A DNA stretch of 64,000 bases from Mucilaginibacter aquaedulcis (GTDB lineage Bacteria > Bacteroidota > Bacteroidia > Sphingobacteriales > Sphingobacteriaceae), in contig NZ_JAUFPR010000001.1 in the NCBI RefSeq assembly GCF_030409325.1, positions 682,001 to 746,000 on the forward strand, written 5' to 3'. The translations under genes and the position numbers were made by a program. Numbering within the stretch: the stretch's first letter is position 1; every line of letters begins with the position of its first letter. Of the stretch, positions 36,874 through 44,145 are shown one piece after another. Under the pieces are notes generated by a model. That model ran no database searches. It was not told the origin of the DNA and saw only the letters and a list, made by a program, of their open reading frames with translations.

Positions 36874-36939
36874 TTTTGTTAATATTTAATGATTAAGGCA
36901 ATTGTTGAATTACTGCAGCTGCTTCAGCCGCAGTTTATT

Positions 36940-36976
36940 GTACAGGGAATGTTGACGCATTCCCTGTACTTTTTTA
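36940..36976 (+). terminator. Backward-facing terminator between fecR3 and susC3
   Basis: Perfect 12-bp stem (GTACAGGGAATG, 36940-36951, with 36958-36969), TTGACG loop and T6 at 36970-36975. This strand is opposite to the operon, and no plus-strand protein gene reads into it. An upstream inverted repeat (CTGC...GCAG, 36913-36933) and a 7-of-8 -7 element (CATTTTTG, 36871-36878, over the susC3 start codon) would make an RNA of about 90 bases. Confidence 0.65.
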
Positions 36977-37038
36977 TGATAGTTGGTTTTACATACTTTA
37001 TAGTGTTTGTAGGGGTTTCAATTTTGATTAATCAGGGC

Positions 37039-38040
37039 TTATTTGCTGTTTTGAATATTAAGAATAAGTTGTTTGTCTTTGAACTGATAAGTAGCCCCCG
37101 TTAAATCAGTGAGTAGGGGCAGTATTTTATCCAATGAATAATTGTTAAATGTTACCGTATACAAACCTGTTTTTTGAGGTTTACCTGTAATCTGTATAGA
37201 AATATTATAGGTCCGTTCAAGAATGTGAGCTATTTGTGTTATCGGGGCCTTATTAAATATTAGTTTATTTACTCTCCATGCGCTTAATAAACTGACATCT
37301 GTTAATGTGTGGCGATAAGCGTTTGTTTTTGAATTATAAACCAGAAGATGATTGTGGGTAAGGTCCTTCTCCAGAAGTGTATTTATATTGCGTTCTTCTT
37401 TTTCAACCTGAACTTTTCCGGTATTTACAGCCACGCTTATTAAATTTTCATCGGGATAAGCATTAATATTGAAAGAGGTTCCAACAACGCGGGTTTGTAT
37501 TTTACCGGTCCTGATGATAAACGGCCGCGTTTTATCCTTGCTTACCTGAAAAAATGCCTCCCCCAACAAAACTACTCTCCTGTCTTTGGCACCAAAATCT
37601 GAAGCGATCTGGATGCTTGAAGCCGCGTTAAGGTTAACTACCGAGCTGTCTGGGAGTATGATTGTTTTCCGCTCGCCTTTTTGCGTATTATAGTTGGTAT
37701 AAGTATTTAATTTATTTGCCGCCTTGTTCAAATAACTTACGGCAAAATAAATACCGCAGCCAATCAATAAACAGGCGGCAATGCGCCATACAGTATTAAA
37801 CATACCGAATGTCCGATTATCGCGTTGCCGCGCTCCATCCTGACCAAATAGCTTAATAATGGCTTGATCAGCAGCTTCATCTGCTGCATTTTGTGCTTCT
37901 TCGGCACTCAGTTTGTCAGATAAATCGTCAAACGAATCAAACCATTGTTTTATACGTGCTGTTTCTTCCGGAGTACATTGCCCCGCCCTGTATTTTTGAA
38001 GAAGCGCCAGTGCTTTCTCCTTTTCTGATGAGCTGTCCAT
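37039..38040 (-). CDS. FecR-family anti-sigma factor (locus 3)
   Basis: 333 residues. N-terminal sigma-binding part (ALLQKYRAGQCTPEETARIKQWFDSF), single membrane helix about 88-106 (WRIAACLLIGCGIYFAVSYL), periplasmic FecR domain (NTQKGERKTIILPDSSVVNLNAASSI, GEAFFQVSKD, GTSFNINAY) and the DUF4974-like domain. Located between its sigma gene and susC3, in the same order as at loci 1 and 2. The three FecR proteins are similar in layout but clearly diverged, so cross-talk need not occur. Confidence 0.92.
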   Translation of the reverse strand: MDSSSEKEKALALLQKYRAGQCTPEETARIKQWFDSFDDLSDKLSAEEAQNAADEAADQAIIKLFGQDGARQRDNRTFGMFNTVWRIAACLLIGCGIYFAVSYLNKAANKLNTYTNYNTQKGERKTIILPDSSVVNLNAASSIQIASDFGAKDRRVVLLGEAFFQVSKDKTRPFIIRTGKIQTRVVGTSFNINAYPDENLISVAVNTGKVQVEKEERNINTLLEKDLTHNHLLVYNSKTNAYRHTLTDVSLLSAWRVNKLIFNKAPITQIAHILERTYNISIQITGKPQKTGLYTVTFNNYSLDKILPLLTDLTGATYQFKDKQLILNIQNSK

Positions 38041-38150
38041 TCATGAGTATAGTCCTTAAAACAAGGGGGTGGTACCGTTAAAAGAATGATATGCTTATGT
38101 TAAGCATTTATTAAGTGCCGGTTTGAGAATTTCGGCAAAGTGGTTCCGGG

Positions 38151-38723
38151 TCAGAATATTAAAAAAAGTAACGACGTAAGTTTACTACTCAACACCCGCG
38201 TACGAAGATGCTTTAACGCTATGGAGATGTTATTTTTTACAGTTTGTTCGGATAGGTTTGTGGTAGCGGCTATTTCTTTTACCGATTTATGCTCAATTCG
38301 GCTCATCCGGAAAACAAGCCCCGTTGTTTCAGGCATCTTTTCAACTTCATCCATTAACTCTCGTCGTAAATCGTTTGCGATGATCTGGTCTTCTACCGGA
38401 GCGATAGATGGTTCATCTTTTTCGAGCAGCAAATGATACCTGGAAAGTTGTTTTTTGTTAAGTACTTGCCAATCAATAACCGCGTAAAATGCAGCCTTTG
38501 ATAAATAAGGGAATAAATCGACCGACCTGATCTGATGCCGGTTTTTCCAAAATGAAATAAATATTTCCTGAATAATATCCTTCGCATCATCTTCGCTCCG
38601 CACACGATTGTAAACAATTCTGTAAAGCCTTACATTGTATCGAAAAACGATTGCCGAAAAAGCTTGCTGGTCATCTTTTTGAATCCTTTTGAGTAATTCA
38701 TCATCTTGCAAACTTTTCCACAT
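38151..38723 (-). CDS. ECF sigma-70 factor, FecI-like (locus 3)
   Basis: 190 residues. Region 2 in AFSAIVFRYNVRLYRIVYNRV and DDAKDIIQEIFISFWKNR; region 4 in VKEIAATTNLSEQTVKNNISIALKHLR. The anti-sigma gene starts 110 bases after the stop. The ATG follows an exact -7 element by only 7 bases, which again predicts a very short or absent leader. Confidence 0.93.
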   Translation of the reverse strand: MWKSLQDDELLKRIQKDDQQAFSAIVFRYNVRLYRIVYNRVRSEDDAKDIIQEIFISFWKNRHQIRSVDLFPYLSKAAFYAVIDWQVLNKKQLSRYHLLLEKDEPSIAPVEDQIIANDLRRELMDEVEKMPETTGLVFRMSRIEHKSVKEIAATTNLSEQTVKNNISIALKHLRTRVLSSKLTSLLFLIF

Positions 38724-38730
38724 AGCGGAA

Positions 38731-38738
38731 CAAAAGTA
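38731..38738 (-). promoter_or_regulatory. -7 element (TACTTTTG) of sigma gene 3
   Basis: Exact TAnnTTTG on the minus strand, 7 bases from the start codon at 38723. No clear -33 element. Confidence 0.5.
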
Positions 38739-38907
38739 AACAAGGTATGTAAATCGTATGTTAAATAGTTTTTAGGATTAAAAACAGGCTTTGGTAATCA
38801 GGAATGATATTTGGACAACACGTCTAAACGCGTCCCGGTGATGTTTGGATTGCTCCAAAATATTCATTTATGCCACCTGAAAGCATCTTCCAATTGGGCT
38901 AAAACTT

Positions 38908-38940
38908 AAAAAGGCCTTAGCATAAATGCTAAGGCCTTTT
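38908..38940 (-). terminator. Terminator of the tRNA-Gln gene
   Basis: Perfect 14-bp stem (38909-38922 with 38927-38940), TAAA-type loop and a short T-run on the minus strand, directly after the tRNA 3' end. Confidence 0.85.
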
Positions 38941-38941
38941 G

Positions 38942-39012
38942 TTTTCCCGCATGGGCTCGAACCACGATCGTCTGAACCAGAATCAGAAGTGCTACCATTA
39001 CACCACAGGAAA
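38942..39012 (-). tRNA. tRNA-Gln (anticodon CTG)
   Basis: On the minus strand: acceptor TTTCCTG pairing with CGGGAAA (one G-U), D-arm GTGT-AATGGTA-GCAC, anticodon arm TCTGA-TTCTGGT-TCAGA with anticodon CTG, 4-base variable region CGAT, T-arm CGTGG-TTCGAGC-CCATG, discriminator A. CCA is not encoded. A strong terminator follows at once, so it is a single-gene transcript. Confidence 0.93.
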
Positions 39013-39092
39013 ATATAAGCAAATATACTACCTGTAGTGGTATTACGCAAGACTAAGCATGTCAGAAATTGGTTATATTCATTTATCTCTGC

Positions 39093-39617
39093 CTACCAAA
39101 AAGGCGAAAAAACAGTGATTACGGCAAATACACGGTTAAAATAACCAAACCGCTTAAACACTCTGCCAAAGAAAGTTACCGGCGGATAACCCCGCCTTTT
39201 GAGCGTGCTGTTACGATGCCTGCCCTTTGTAAAAAATGAAAGCGAAAAAACTTCGGAAAGTATGGAAACGCCCCGTTTAAATGAACGAAAAACAAACCTC
39301 ACCGATTTTTTGACCGACCTGAATAGCCGCCGCATTAATAAGCGTGAGGAATTGTTCACATAATCTGAAAACTTAAACAGCCACGACAGCATGCCGATCA
39401 TCCTGAGCTTCAGCATTACTTTTGAAAAATCAAGCGAATACCTGCAAACCATACACCTGTTGCATGCGAACTTATTTATTGGCAGCCAAAAAAAATAGTT
39501 AGTTATAATGGGGCCCCGGTGCAGCTGCATATCATATTCAATATGGCAACTCGAGCATTTGGGCAGTTTTCTGCTGGCATACATTGCCGCAAAGGTATTA
39601 GGTTCAGGATTTGGCAT
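39093..39617 (-). CDS. Hypothetical protein with a zinc-ribbon-like cysteine pair motif
   Basis: 174 residues. The N-terminal third has two CxxC pairs (CSSCH and CNRCMVCRY) about 30 residues apart, around HRGPIITNYFFWLP, suggestive of a small zinc ribbon. The rest is highly basic and rich in F, R, K and S, without a domain I recognise; it might bind nucleic acid or membrane. Start could be Met1 or Met12, both before the cysteines. No operon partner. Moderately sure it is a real gene because of the cysteine pattern. Confidence 0.55.
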   Translation of the reverse strand: MPNPEPNTFAAMYASRKLPKCSSCHIEYDMQLHRGPIITNYFFWLPINKFACNRCMVCRYSLDFSKVMLKLRMIGMLSWLFKFSDYVNNSSRLLMRRLFRSVKKSVRFVFRSFKRGVSILSEVFSLSFFTKGRHRNSTLKRRGYPPVTFFGRVFKRFGYFNRVFAVITVFSPFW

Positions 39618-39754
39618 AACAGGCTTATAATTGGTTAATAAGGTTAATCAAATTTAGTTTCTGCGCATCAAAAAGCCGAAACTAAATTCAATCTAACCGT
39701 AGGTTTTATAAATTAAATTTTTACAAAACGTTGCCCAGTTATTTTACCCCTATG

Positions 39755-40537
39755 TTATTTACTTGCAGCCAGTTGCAAAAGCCATTGCACCATATCATTT
39801 GCTGCTTTATCATTCTCAAAACCAGCCGGAAGCCTGCCATTGGTATATTCATTATATAACCACGGATCGCCTACAGCTACTACGGTTCCTTTGCCATATT
39901 TAGCACTGGCAACGATACATGCACCGGCGCTATTGTTTAATACCGAAGTTGCCCCGCCGCTCAGGCCAATTGAGCATACGTCCTTCATGAATATTTTATT
40001 AGCCGTTTTAAACACCGGGTTGCCCGTAGTTTTTATTGCACCATCTTCAAAATGAGCATCATCAATTACGTGGTTTTGCAGATCATTGTTAAAATGCATT
40101 CCGAATTTGGCAGCCAAAAGGTTAAAATGCGGCAATTCTACATTGGCGCTATCGTTTGCCATCATGAGTAATACGCCACCTTTTTTTACCCATTTGGCAA
40201 TTTCGTCAGCATCTTTGGGCTGTATATAATTTGGCGATGGGCTCTCTTTTTTGCTATCCGGATCAACAATGATATAGATAGCCGCATTTTTCAGATTATT
40301 GGCAGTAGGCGCCTGATCAAGCGAATCGAGCTTGGCGCCTGCTATTGTAAATGATGCTCCTAATATGGAAAAACCTGTATTGCCTTTTTCGTTCCATAAA
40401 TAATGAAACCTTACTTGTTTACCTGCAGCGTCTTGATGTACTTCGTGGTTAAAGTAATAATCAAGTATTACGGTTTGCGCACCCGCGGTTAAACCGGCGA
40501 ACAGGAACAGGGAGGTAATAGCTAACTTCAGCTTCAT
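39755..40537 (-). CDS. Secreted DUF4350/GATase-like protein
   Basis: 260 residues. Signal peptide 1-20 (AGAQ). The body has an alternating beta-alpha pattern with AAIYIIVDPDSKKE, IAKWVKKGGVLLMMANDS and YGKGTVVAVGDPWLYNEY, like the DUF4350 or glutamine-amidotransferase-like domains found beside or fused to rhamnogalacturonyl hydrolases in Bacteroidota. It is read in the same direction as the SDR and KduI genes upstream, with a repeat in between, so it may belong to uronate or pectin metabolism. No catalytic triad is evident; a binding role is possible. Confidence 0.65.
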   Translation of the reverse strand: MKLKLAITSLFLFAGLTAGAQTVILDYYFNHEVHQDAAGKQVRFHYLWNEKGNTGFSILGASFTIAGAKLDSLDQAPTANNLKNAAIYIIVDPDSKKESPSPNYIQPKDADEIAKWVKKGGVLLMMANDSANVELPHFNLLAAKFGMHFNNDLQNHVIDDAHFEDGAIKTTGNPVFKTANKIFMKDVCSIGLSGGATSVLNNSAGACIVASAKYGKGTVVAVGDPWLYNEYTNGRLPAGFENDKAANDMVQWLLQLAASK

Positions 40538-40597
40538 CTTGATACTTTATTTGGTGTACAATTTGCATGCGGTATGATTTTATTACGAGCGCAATTG

Positions 40598-40694
40598 AAT
40601 GTCATTTCGAGCGATAGCCAGAAATCTTATACGCCCTGCAAATTCGCAGGTATGGTGTACAAGATTTCTCCTCGTTCCTCGTCGAAATGACATT
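40598..40694. repeat. Palindromic intergenic repeat, family C
   Basis: Ends are inverted: AATGTCATTTCGA at 40598-40610 and TCGAAATGACATT at 40682-40694. Inside are AGAAATCTT and AAGATTTCT arms. Second copy at 45843-45971. Confidence 0.8.
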
Positions 40695-40710
40695 CTTAAA
40701 CATTAACTGA

Positions 40711-41529
40711 TTATACACCTCCAAATATCGAGAAGCCACCATCAACACAGATCATTGATCCGGTTACAAAGGCCGATGCATCGCTGAGCAGCCAGGTAAG
40801 TGCGCCCTTTAATTCCTCGGCATGGCCGAAGCGTTTAAATGGGGTTTGTTTAATAACCAGTTCACCGCGCTGGGTATAGCCGCCTTCTGGCTTAGTTAAT
40901 AAACTACGGTTTTGTTCGGTCAGGAAAAATCCGGGCGCCAGGGCATTCATCCTGATCTTATCGCCATAGCGGTTAGCCAGTTCAACCGCAAACCACTGAT
41001 TGTAGCAATCAACCGCGGCTTTACCCATGTTATAACCCAATACTTTAGTAATGGCCCGTTTGGAGTTCATCGATGATATATTTACAATACTCCCTGCTCC
41101 TGCTGTAGCGGCAATAGCCTCGCCAAATATCTGGGTAGGGATAATGGTTCCCCAGGTGTTGAGATCCATCACCTTTTTCATACCGGCAATGTTCATTTTA
41201 AAAATATCATCTTCGGGAGCAAGTACACCTTCGGGCATGTTGCCTCCCGCACCATTCACCAGGCCATCCACACGGCCAAAGGCATCTACAATTTTATTTT
41301 TGGCGGCTATCAGCTCGTCTTCGTCCAATACATCGGCAACTAAAGCAATAGCCTTGCCGCCATTTTTGTTGATGGCATCGGCACGCTCTTCCGCAACCTC
41401 TTTTTTACGGCCCAGTATACCTACCGCGCCACCGGCTTCAACAATAGCGTTTACAAAGGCATCGCCCAGAATGCCTGTACCACCGGTAACTACAATTACC
41501 TTACCGGCTAATGAAAATGAATTTTCCAA
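40711..41529 (-). CDS. SDR oxidoreductase, D-mannonate oxidoreductase-like (or KduD-like)
   Basis: 272 residues. SDR cofactor motif TGGTGILG (15-22), NGAGGN in place of NNAG, catalytic S in NISSMNS and Y-x3-K in GYNMGK, C-terminal VDGGFSIFGGV. The GGTGILG and GAGGN variants and the length above 260 match the SDR-type D-mannonate oxidoreductase (UxuB/YjmF type), which reduces fructuronate; the classical KduD is about 253 residues with NNAG. It lies 29 bases after kduI on the same strand, so a role in uronate or pectin breakdown is well supported either way. Confidence 0.8.
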   Translation of the reverse strand: MENSFSLAGKVIVVTGGTGILGDAFVNAIVEAGGAVGILGRKKEVAEERADAINKNGGKAIALVADVLDEDELIAAKNKIVDAFGRVDGLVNGAGGNMPEGVLAPEDDIFKMNIAGMKKVMDLNTWGTIIPTQIFGEAIAATAGAGSIVNISSMNSKRAITKVLGYNMGKAAVDCYNQWFAVELANRYGDKIRMNALAPGFFLTEQNRSLLTKPEGGYTQRGELVIKQTPFKRFGHAEELKGALTWLLSDASAFVTGSMICVDGGFSIFGGV

Positions 41530-41558
41530 TGTTTTAATATTTTTAGTGAGCTATTGAA

Positions 41559-42413
41559 TTATCTGATGTCGGGAATGGCAATCGGGTCCATATCGGTATA
41601 GTCAAGATTTTCGCCCGCCATGCCCCATATAAAGCTGTAGCTGGCCGTACCGCTGCCCGAATGTATGCTCCAAGGCGGCGATACCACGGCATCATAATTA
41701 TCCATCAGGATATGGCGGGTTTCCTGGCCCTCGCCCATGTAATGAAATATTCTTTGACCTGCCGGCACGTCAAAATAAAAATAAGCCTCCATGCGGCGGT
41801 CGTGCACATGCGAAGGCATGGTGTTCCACACGCTGCCTTCGTGCAGTATAGTTAAACCCATTACCAGCTGGCAGCTTTTTATACCTTCCAGGTGAATATA
41901 TTTATTAATGGTGCGTTTATTGGCCGTTTCGCTGGCACCGGTATGTACCTTGACAGCATCGGCGTTGGTCATTACCGTGGTTGGATACACCGCATGGGCC
42001 GGAGCCGAAAGCAGGTAAAAAACCGCCGGTTTGGCGCTATTCTTGCTGGCAAATGTTACGTTTTTTGTCCCCTTGCCAATGTACAGGCAATCGAGCTTAT
42101 TTACCTCAAAGCTTTTCCCATCGGCAGTAATCACGCCATCGCCCGCCACGTTGATAATGCCTATTTCGCGGCGCTCCAGAAAAAACTCCGCGCGCAGGTT
42201 AGGATAGTTTTCAAGCGTGATTGTTTGATTTATAGGATGCGCCGCACCTACTATCATGCGGTCATAATGGGTGTAGGTACAGTTGAGTTTATCGGTTTGC
42301 ACCAGGTGGTCAATTAAAAACCGCTCCCTGATCTGTGCTGTTTGATAATTCTTAAAATCTTCGGGATGTACACTATGTATTACTTTCAAGGCTTTGTGTA
42401 TTTGGTTAGGCAA
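41559..42413 (-). CDS. kduI: 5-dehydro-4-deoxy-D-glucuronate isomerase KduI
   Basis: 284 residues, the family length. Cupin-type isomerase; the zinc site is seen in HVHDRRMEAYFYF (His, His, Glu), together with FFLERREIGIINVAGDG and SPPWSIHSGSGTASYSFIWGMAGEN at the end. It converts 5-keto-4-deoxyuronate, released from pectin or other polyuronates by lyases, to 2,5-diketo-3-deoxygluconate. It is first in the minus-strand operon with the SDR gene. A promoter and a LacI-type palindrome stand upstream. Confidence 0.93.
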   Translation of the reverse strand: MPNQIHKALKVIHSVHPEDFKNYQTAQIRERFLIDHLVQTDKLNCTYTHYDRMIVGAAHPINQTITLENYPNLRAEFFLERREIGIINVAGDGVITADGKSFEVNKLDCLYIGKGTKNVTFASKNSAKPAVFYLLSAPAHAVYPTTVMTNADAVKVHTGASETANKRTINKYIHLEGIKSCQLVMGLTILHEGSVWNTMPSHVHDRRMEAYFYFDVPAGQRIFHYMGEGQETRHILMDNYDAVVSPPWSIHSGSGTASYSFIWGMAGENLDYTDMDPIAIPDIR

Positions 42414-42437
42414 GTCTACAATGTATCTTTTTTAAAT

Positions 42438-42477
42438 CAAAAGTATTCGGTGGTTTATTCTACGTAAACGTTTGCGC
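42438..42477 (-). promoter_or_regulatory. kduI promoter with a LacI-family-type operator
   Basis: On the minus strand the exact -7 element TACTTTTG (42445-42438). The near-perfect palindrome ACGTAAACGTTTGCGC (42462-42477) lies where the -33 element should be. Its central AAACGTTT and CG flanks are those of LacI/GalR/PurR-family operators, so repression by a LacI-type protein encoded elsewhere is likely. Confidence 0.55.
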
Positions 42478-42551
42478 TGATGTATTTACCGTTATAAATG
42501 TTCGGAAGAAATAAAAGAGGCAGACAGTGCGAAAAATCAGGCTACTAATCT

Positions 42552-42695
42552 ACTCACCCCGACGTCGCTACGCTTGTCGACCCTCTCCGGCTTCGCCGCA
42601 TAGAGGGTGAGAAAAATTTCTTAACCTATTTTCACTACCCTTTTTCCGCCACAGGCGAAGAGAGGGTGGTCCAGCGAAGTGCAGACCGGGTGAGT
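42552..42695. repeat. Palindromic intergenic repeat, family A copy 1
   Basis: Ends ACTCACCC (42552) and GGGTGAGT (42688-42695) are inverted; inside are inverted CCCTCTC / GAGAGGG arms and the words CGCTACGCTTGTCGACC and GGTCCAGCGAAG. After the right end TGTATGCCATGCAA is shared with copy 2. Confidence 0.85.
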
Positions 42696-42732
42696 CTTTT
42701 GTATGCCATGCAATTCCTATGATTAACGGCAA

Positions 42733-42763
42733 CAAAAAAGCCGCAAACATAATATTCGCGGCT
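42733..42763 (-). terminator. Terminator of dps
   Basis: Hairpin of AGCCGC and GCGGCT (42739-42763) with additional A-T pairs inside, followed on the minus strand by T6. Confidence 0.8.
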
Positions 42764-42784
42764 CTTAAAATTGGTTACCTAAAG

Positions 42785-43264
42785 TTAGTCCTCGTTCACA
42801 AACGAACGCAGCATCCAGGTATTTTTTTCGTTGAATTGCATAAATGCATTCACCATATCATTACTGCCATCATCACCGGCTTTGGCGGTAATTTCCATAA
42901 TTTCACGTTCTTTGGCAATTAAAACAGCCAGGTCATCAATGATGGCCTTAACCATTTTGGTATCCTTTAAACCAATGGTTTGTATCTCCTTAATTTGCGA
43001 TGTTTCAATATAATCTTTAAAAGTGCTGTACGGCGGTTTACCCAGGGTAAGTATCCTTTCGGCAAGTTCATCAATGGTAGTTAAGGCAGCGGTGTACAGT
43101 TCTTCAAACTTTACATGCAGGGTAAAAAAGTTCTGACCTTTAACATTCCAGTGGCATCCGCGTACTTTTTGATAGTAAATGTGATAGTTGGCCAACAGAT
43201 CGTTCAAGTGGTCAACAACTGGTTTTACTTTACCTTCTTCCAGGCTTATTTCTTTTGCGTTCAT
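42785..43264 (-). CDS. dps: Dps-family ferritin-like DNA-protection protein
   Basis: 159 residues. Diagnostic CHWNVKGQNFFTLHVKFEELY (38-58) and DELAERI supply the inter-subunit ferroxidase residues (His, His, Asp, Glu). Dps dodecamers store iron, consume peroxide and coat DNA in stress. The N-terminus is short with few lysines, so DNA binding may be weak. Single gene with its own terminator. Confidence 0.93.
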   Translation of the reverse strand: MNAKEISLEEGKVKPVVDHLNDLLANYHIYYQKVRGCHWNVKGQNFFTLHVKFEELYTAALTTIDELAERILTLGKPPYSTFKDYIETSQIKEIQTIGLKDTKMVKAIIDDLAVLIAKEREIMEITAKAGDDGSNDMVNAFMQFNEKNTWMLRSFVNED

Positions 43265-43359
43265 ATATAAATAGTGAGTTTAGTTTACAACAAGGGGCTT
43301 GCCTCAATGTTTGGTAAATATAACCACATTTGATTTTAATACTCATATTTGTGCACTTT

Positions 43360-44124
43360 ATGACAGAGCTACAACCTTTCATTAACCAGCAATTTAACTG
43401 GCCCATCTGGCGTATGGAAATTGACGATACCAGCGGCAATTTACTGGTTGAATTACGCGACACCCAGGAAAAACAAACCGCGTTTGGCTCGGTAAACCTG
43501 CTTACCGGAAAGGTTAATTTTACCGGTGTAAGTACGCCCGAACGCTGGCTCACCGGAATGGAAGCCGCTTACAATGGCGTACTGTTGCTGCACCATTATG
43601 AATCGGCCACTGGGCCGGTACACAAAGGCCTTGTAGCTGTTGACGCCGTTACGGGCAACACCCTTTGGAGTAACTACACCCTGGCCTTTGATCACCTGAG
43701 TGTTAACGGCCCTGTTGTTTACAACGCGCAGGTACAACCCCGCAAATTATTTTTGGCCGATATGAAAACCGGCACCAATTTAAGGGCTTATGAACCGGTT
43801 ATTGACCTGCCCCCGCCCAGCTATATTATCAGTGCACCGCTTATCCCAGCCTTACTTTTACAGGGCTTATCACTGCCCGAACAACCTTATACAAATACGG
43901 TACATTATATAGAATACAATACTTATAGAATTGTATCTTTGCACACGTTTTTTCAAGAAAAACTAAAGCAGCACCTATATATTATTAACAACGAAGGCGC
44001 AGTTGTTTACCATGATTTGTTAAACAGCGATATACAAAAAATGCAGCCTGAGGCGTTTGTAGTACATAAGAATAACCTGATCTACCTGAAAGAACGATCA
44101 GCATTGATAGTTTTAAACTTATAA
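43360..44124 (+). CDS. DUF4905-like protein of unknown function
   Basis: I choose ATG at 43360 (MTELQPFINQQF); the frame is open 10 codons upstream. 254 residues, with beta-propeller-like repeats (FGSVNLLTGKVNFTG, GLVAVDAVTGNTLWSN, LFLADMKTGTNL) resembling PQQ/WD-type blades. No signal peptide or membrane helix. The family appears restricted to Bacteroidota. It is followed 21 bases later by the LysM gene, then uridine kinase, forming a probable three-gene operon. A CATATTTG near-consensus -7 box lies just before the start. Confidence 0.7.
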   Translation: MTELQPFINQQFNWPIWRMEIDDTSGNLLVELRDTQEKQTAFGSVNLLTGKVNFTGVSTPERWLTGMEAAYNGVLLLHHYESATGPVHKGLVAVDAVTGNTLWSNYTLAFDHLSVNGPVVYNAQVQPRKLFLADMKTGTNLRAYEPVIDLPPPSYIISAPLIPALLLQGLSLPEQPYTNTVHYIEYNTYRIVSLHTFFQEKLKQHLYIINNEGAVVYHDLLNSDIQKMQPEAFVVHKNNLIYLKERSALIVLNL

Positions 44125-44145
44125 GTTACTGTATTATAACTCATT

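Noticed and set aside
36889..37104. 71-codon plus-strand frame between fecR3 and susC3
   Set aside because: It runs through the terminator hairpin and into the antisense of fecR3; hydrophobic look is due to AT-rich sequence.
38724..39012. tRNA-Gln as an integration site for an island including locus 3
   Set aside because: I found no duplicated tRNA 3' end, integrase or direct-repeat boundary in the window.
38868..39050. 60-codon frame on the minus strand
   Set aside because: It covers the tRNA-Gln gene and its terminator, which explain the sequence.
42552..42695. Regularly spaced repeats as a CRISPR array or an insertion sequence
   Set aside because: The elements are single dispersed palindromes without regular spacers, and there is no transposase or cas gene.
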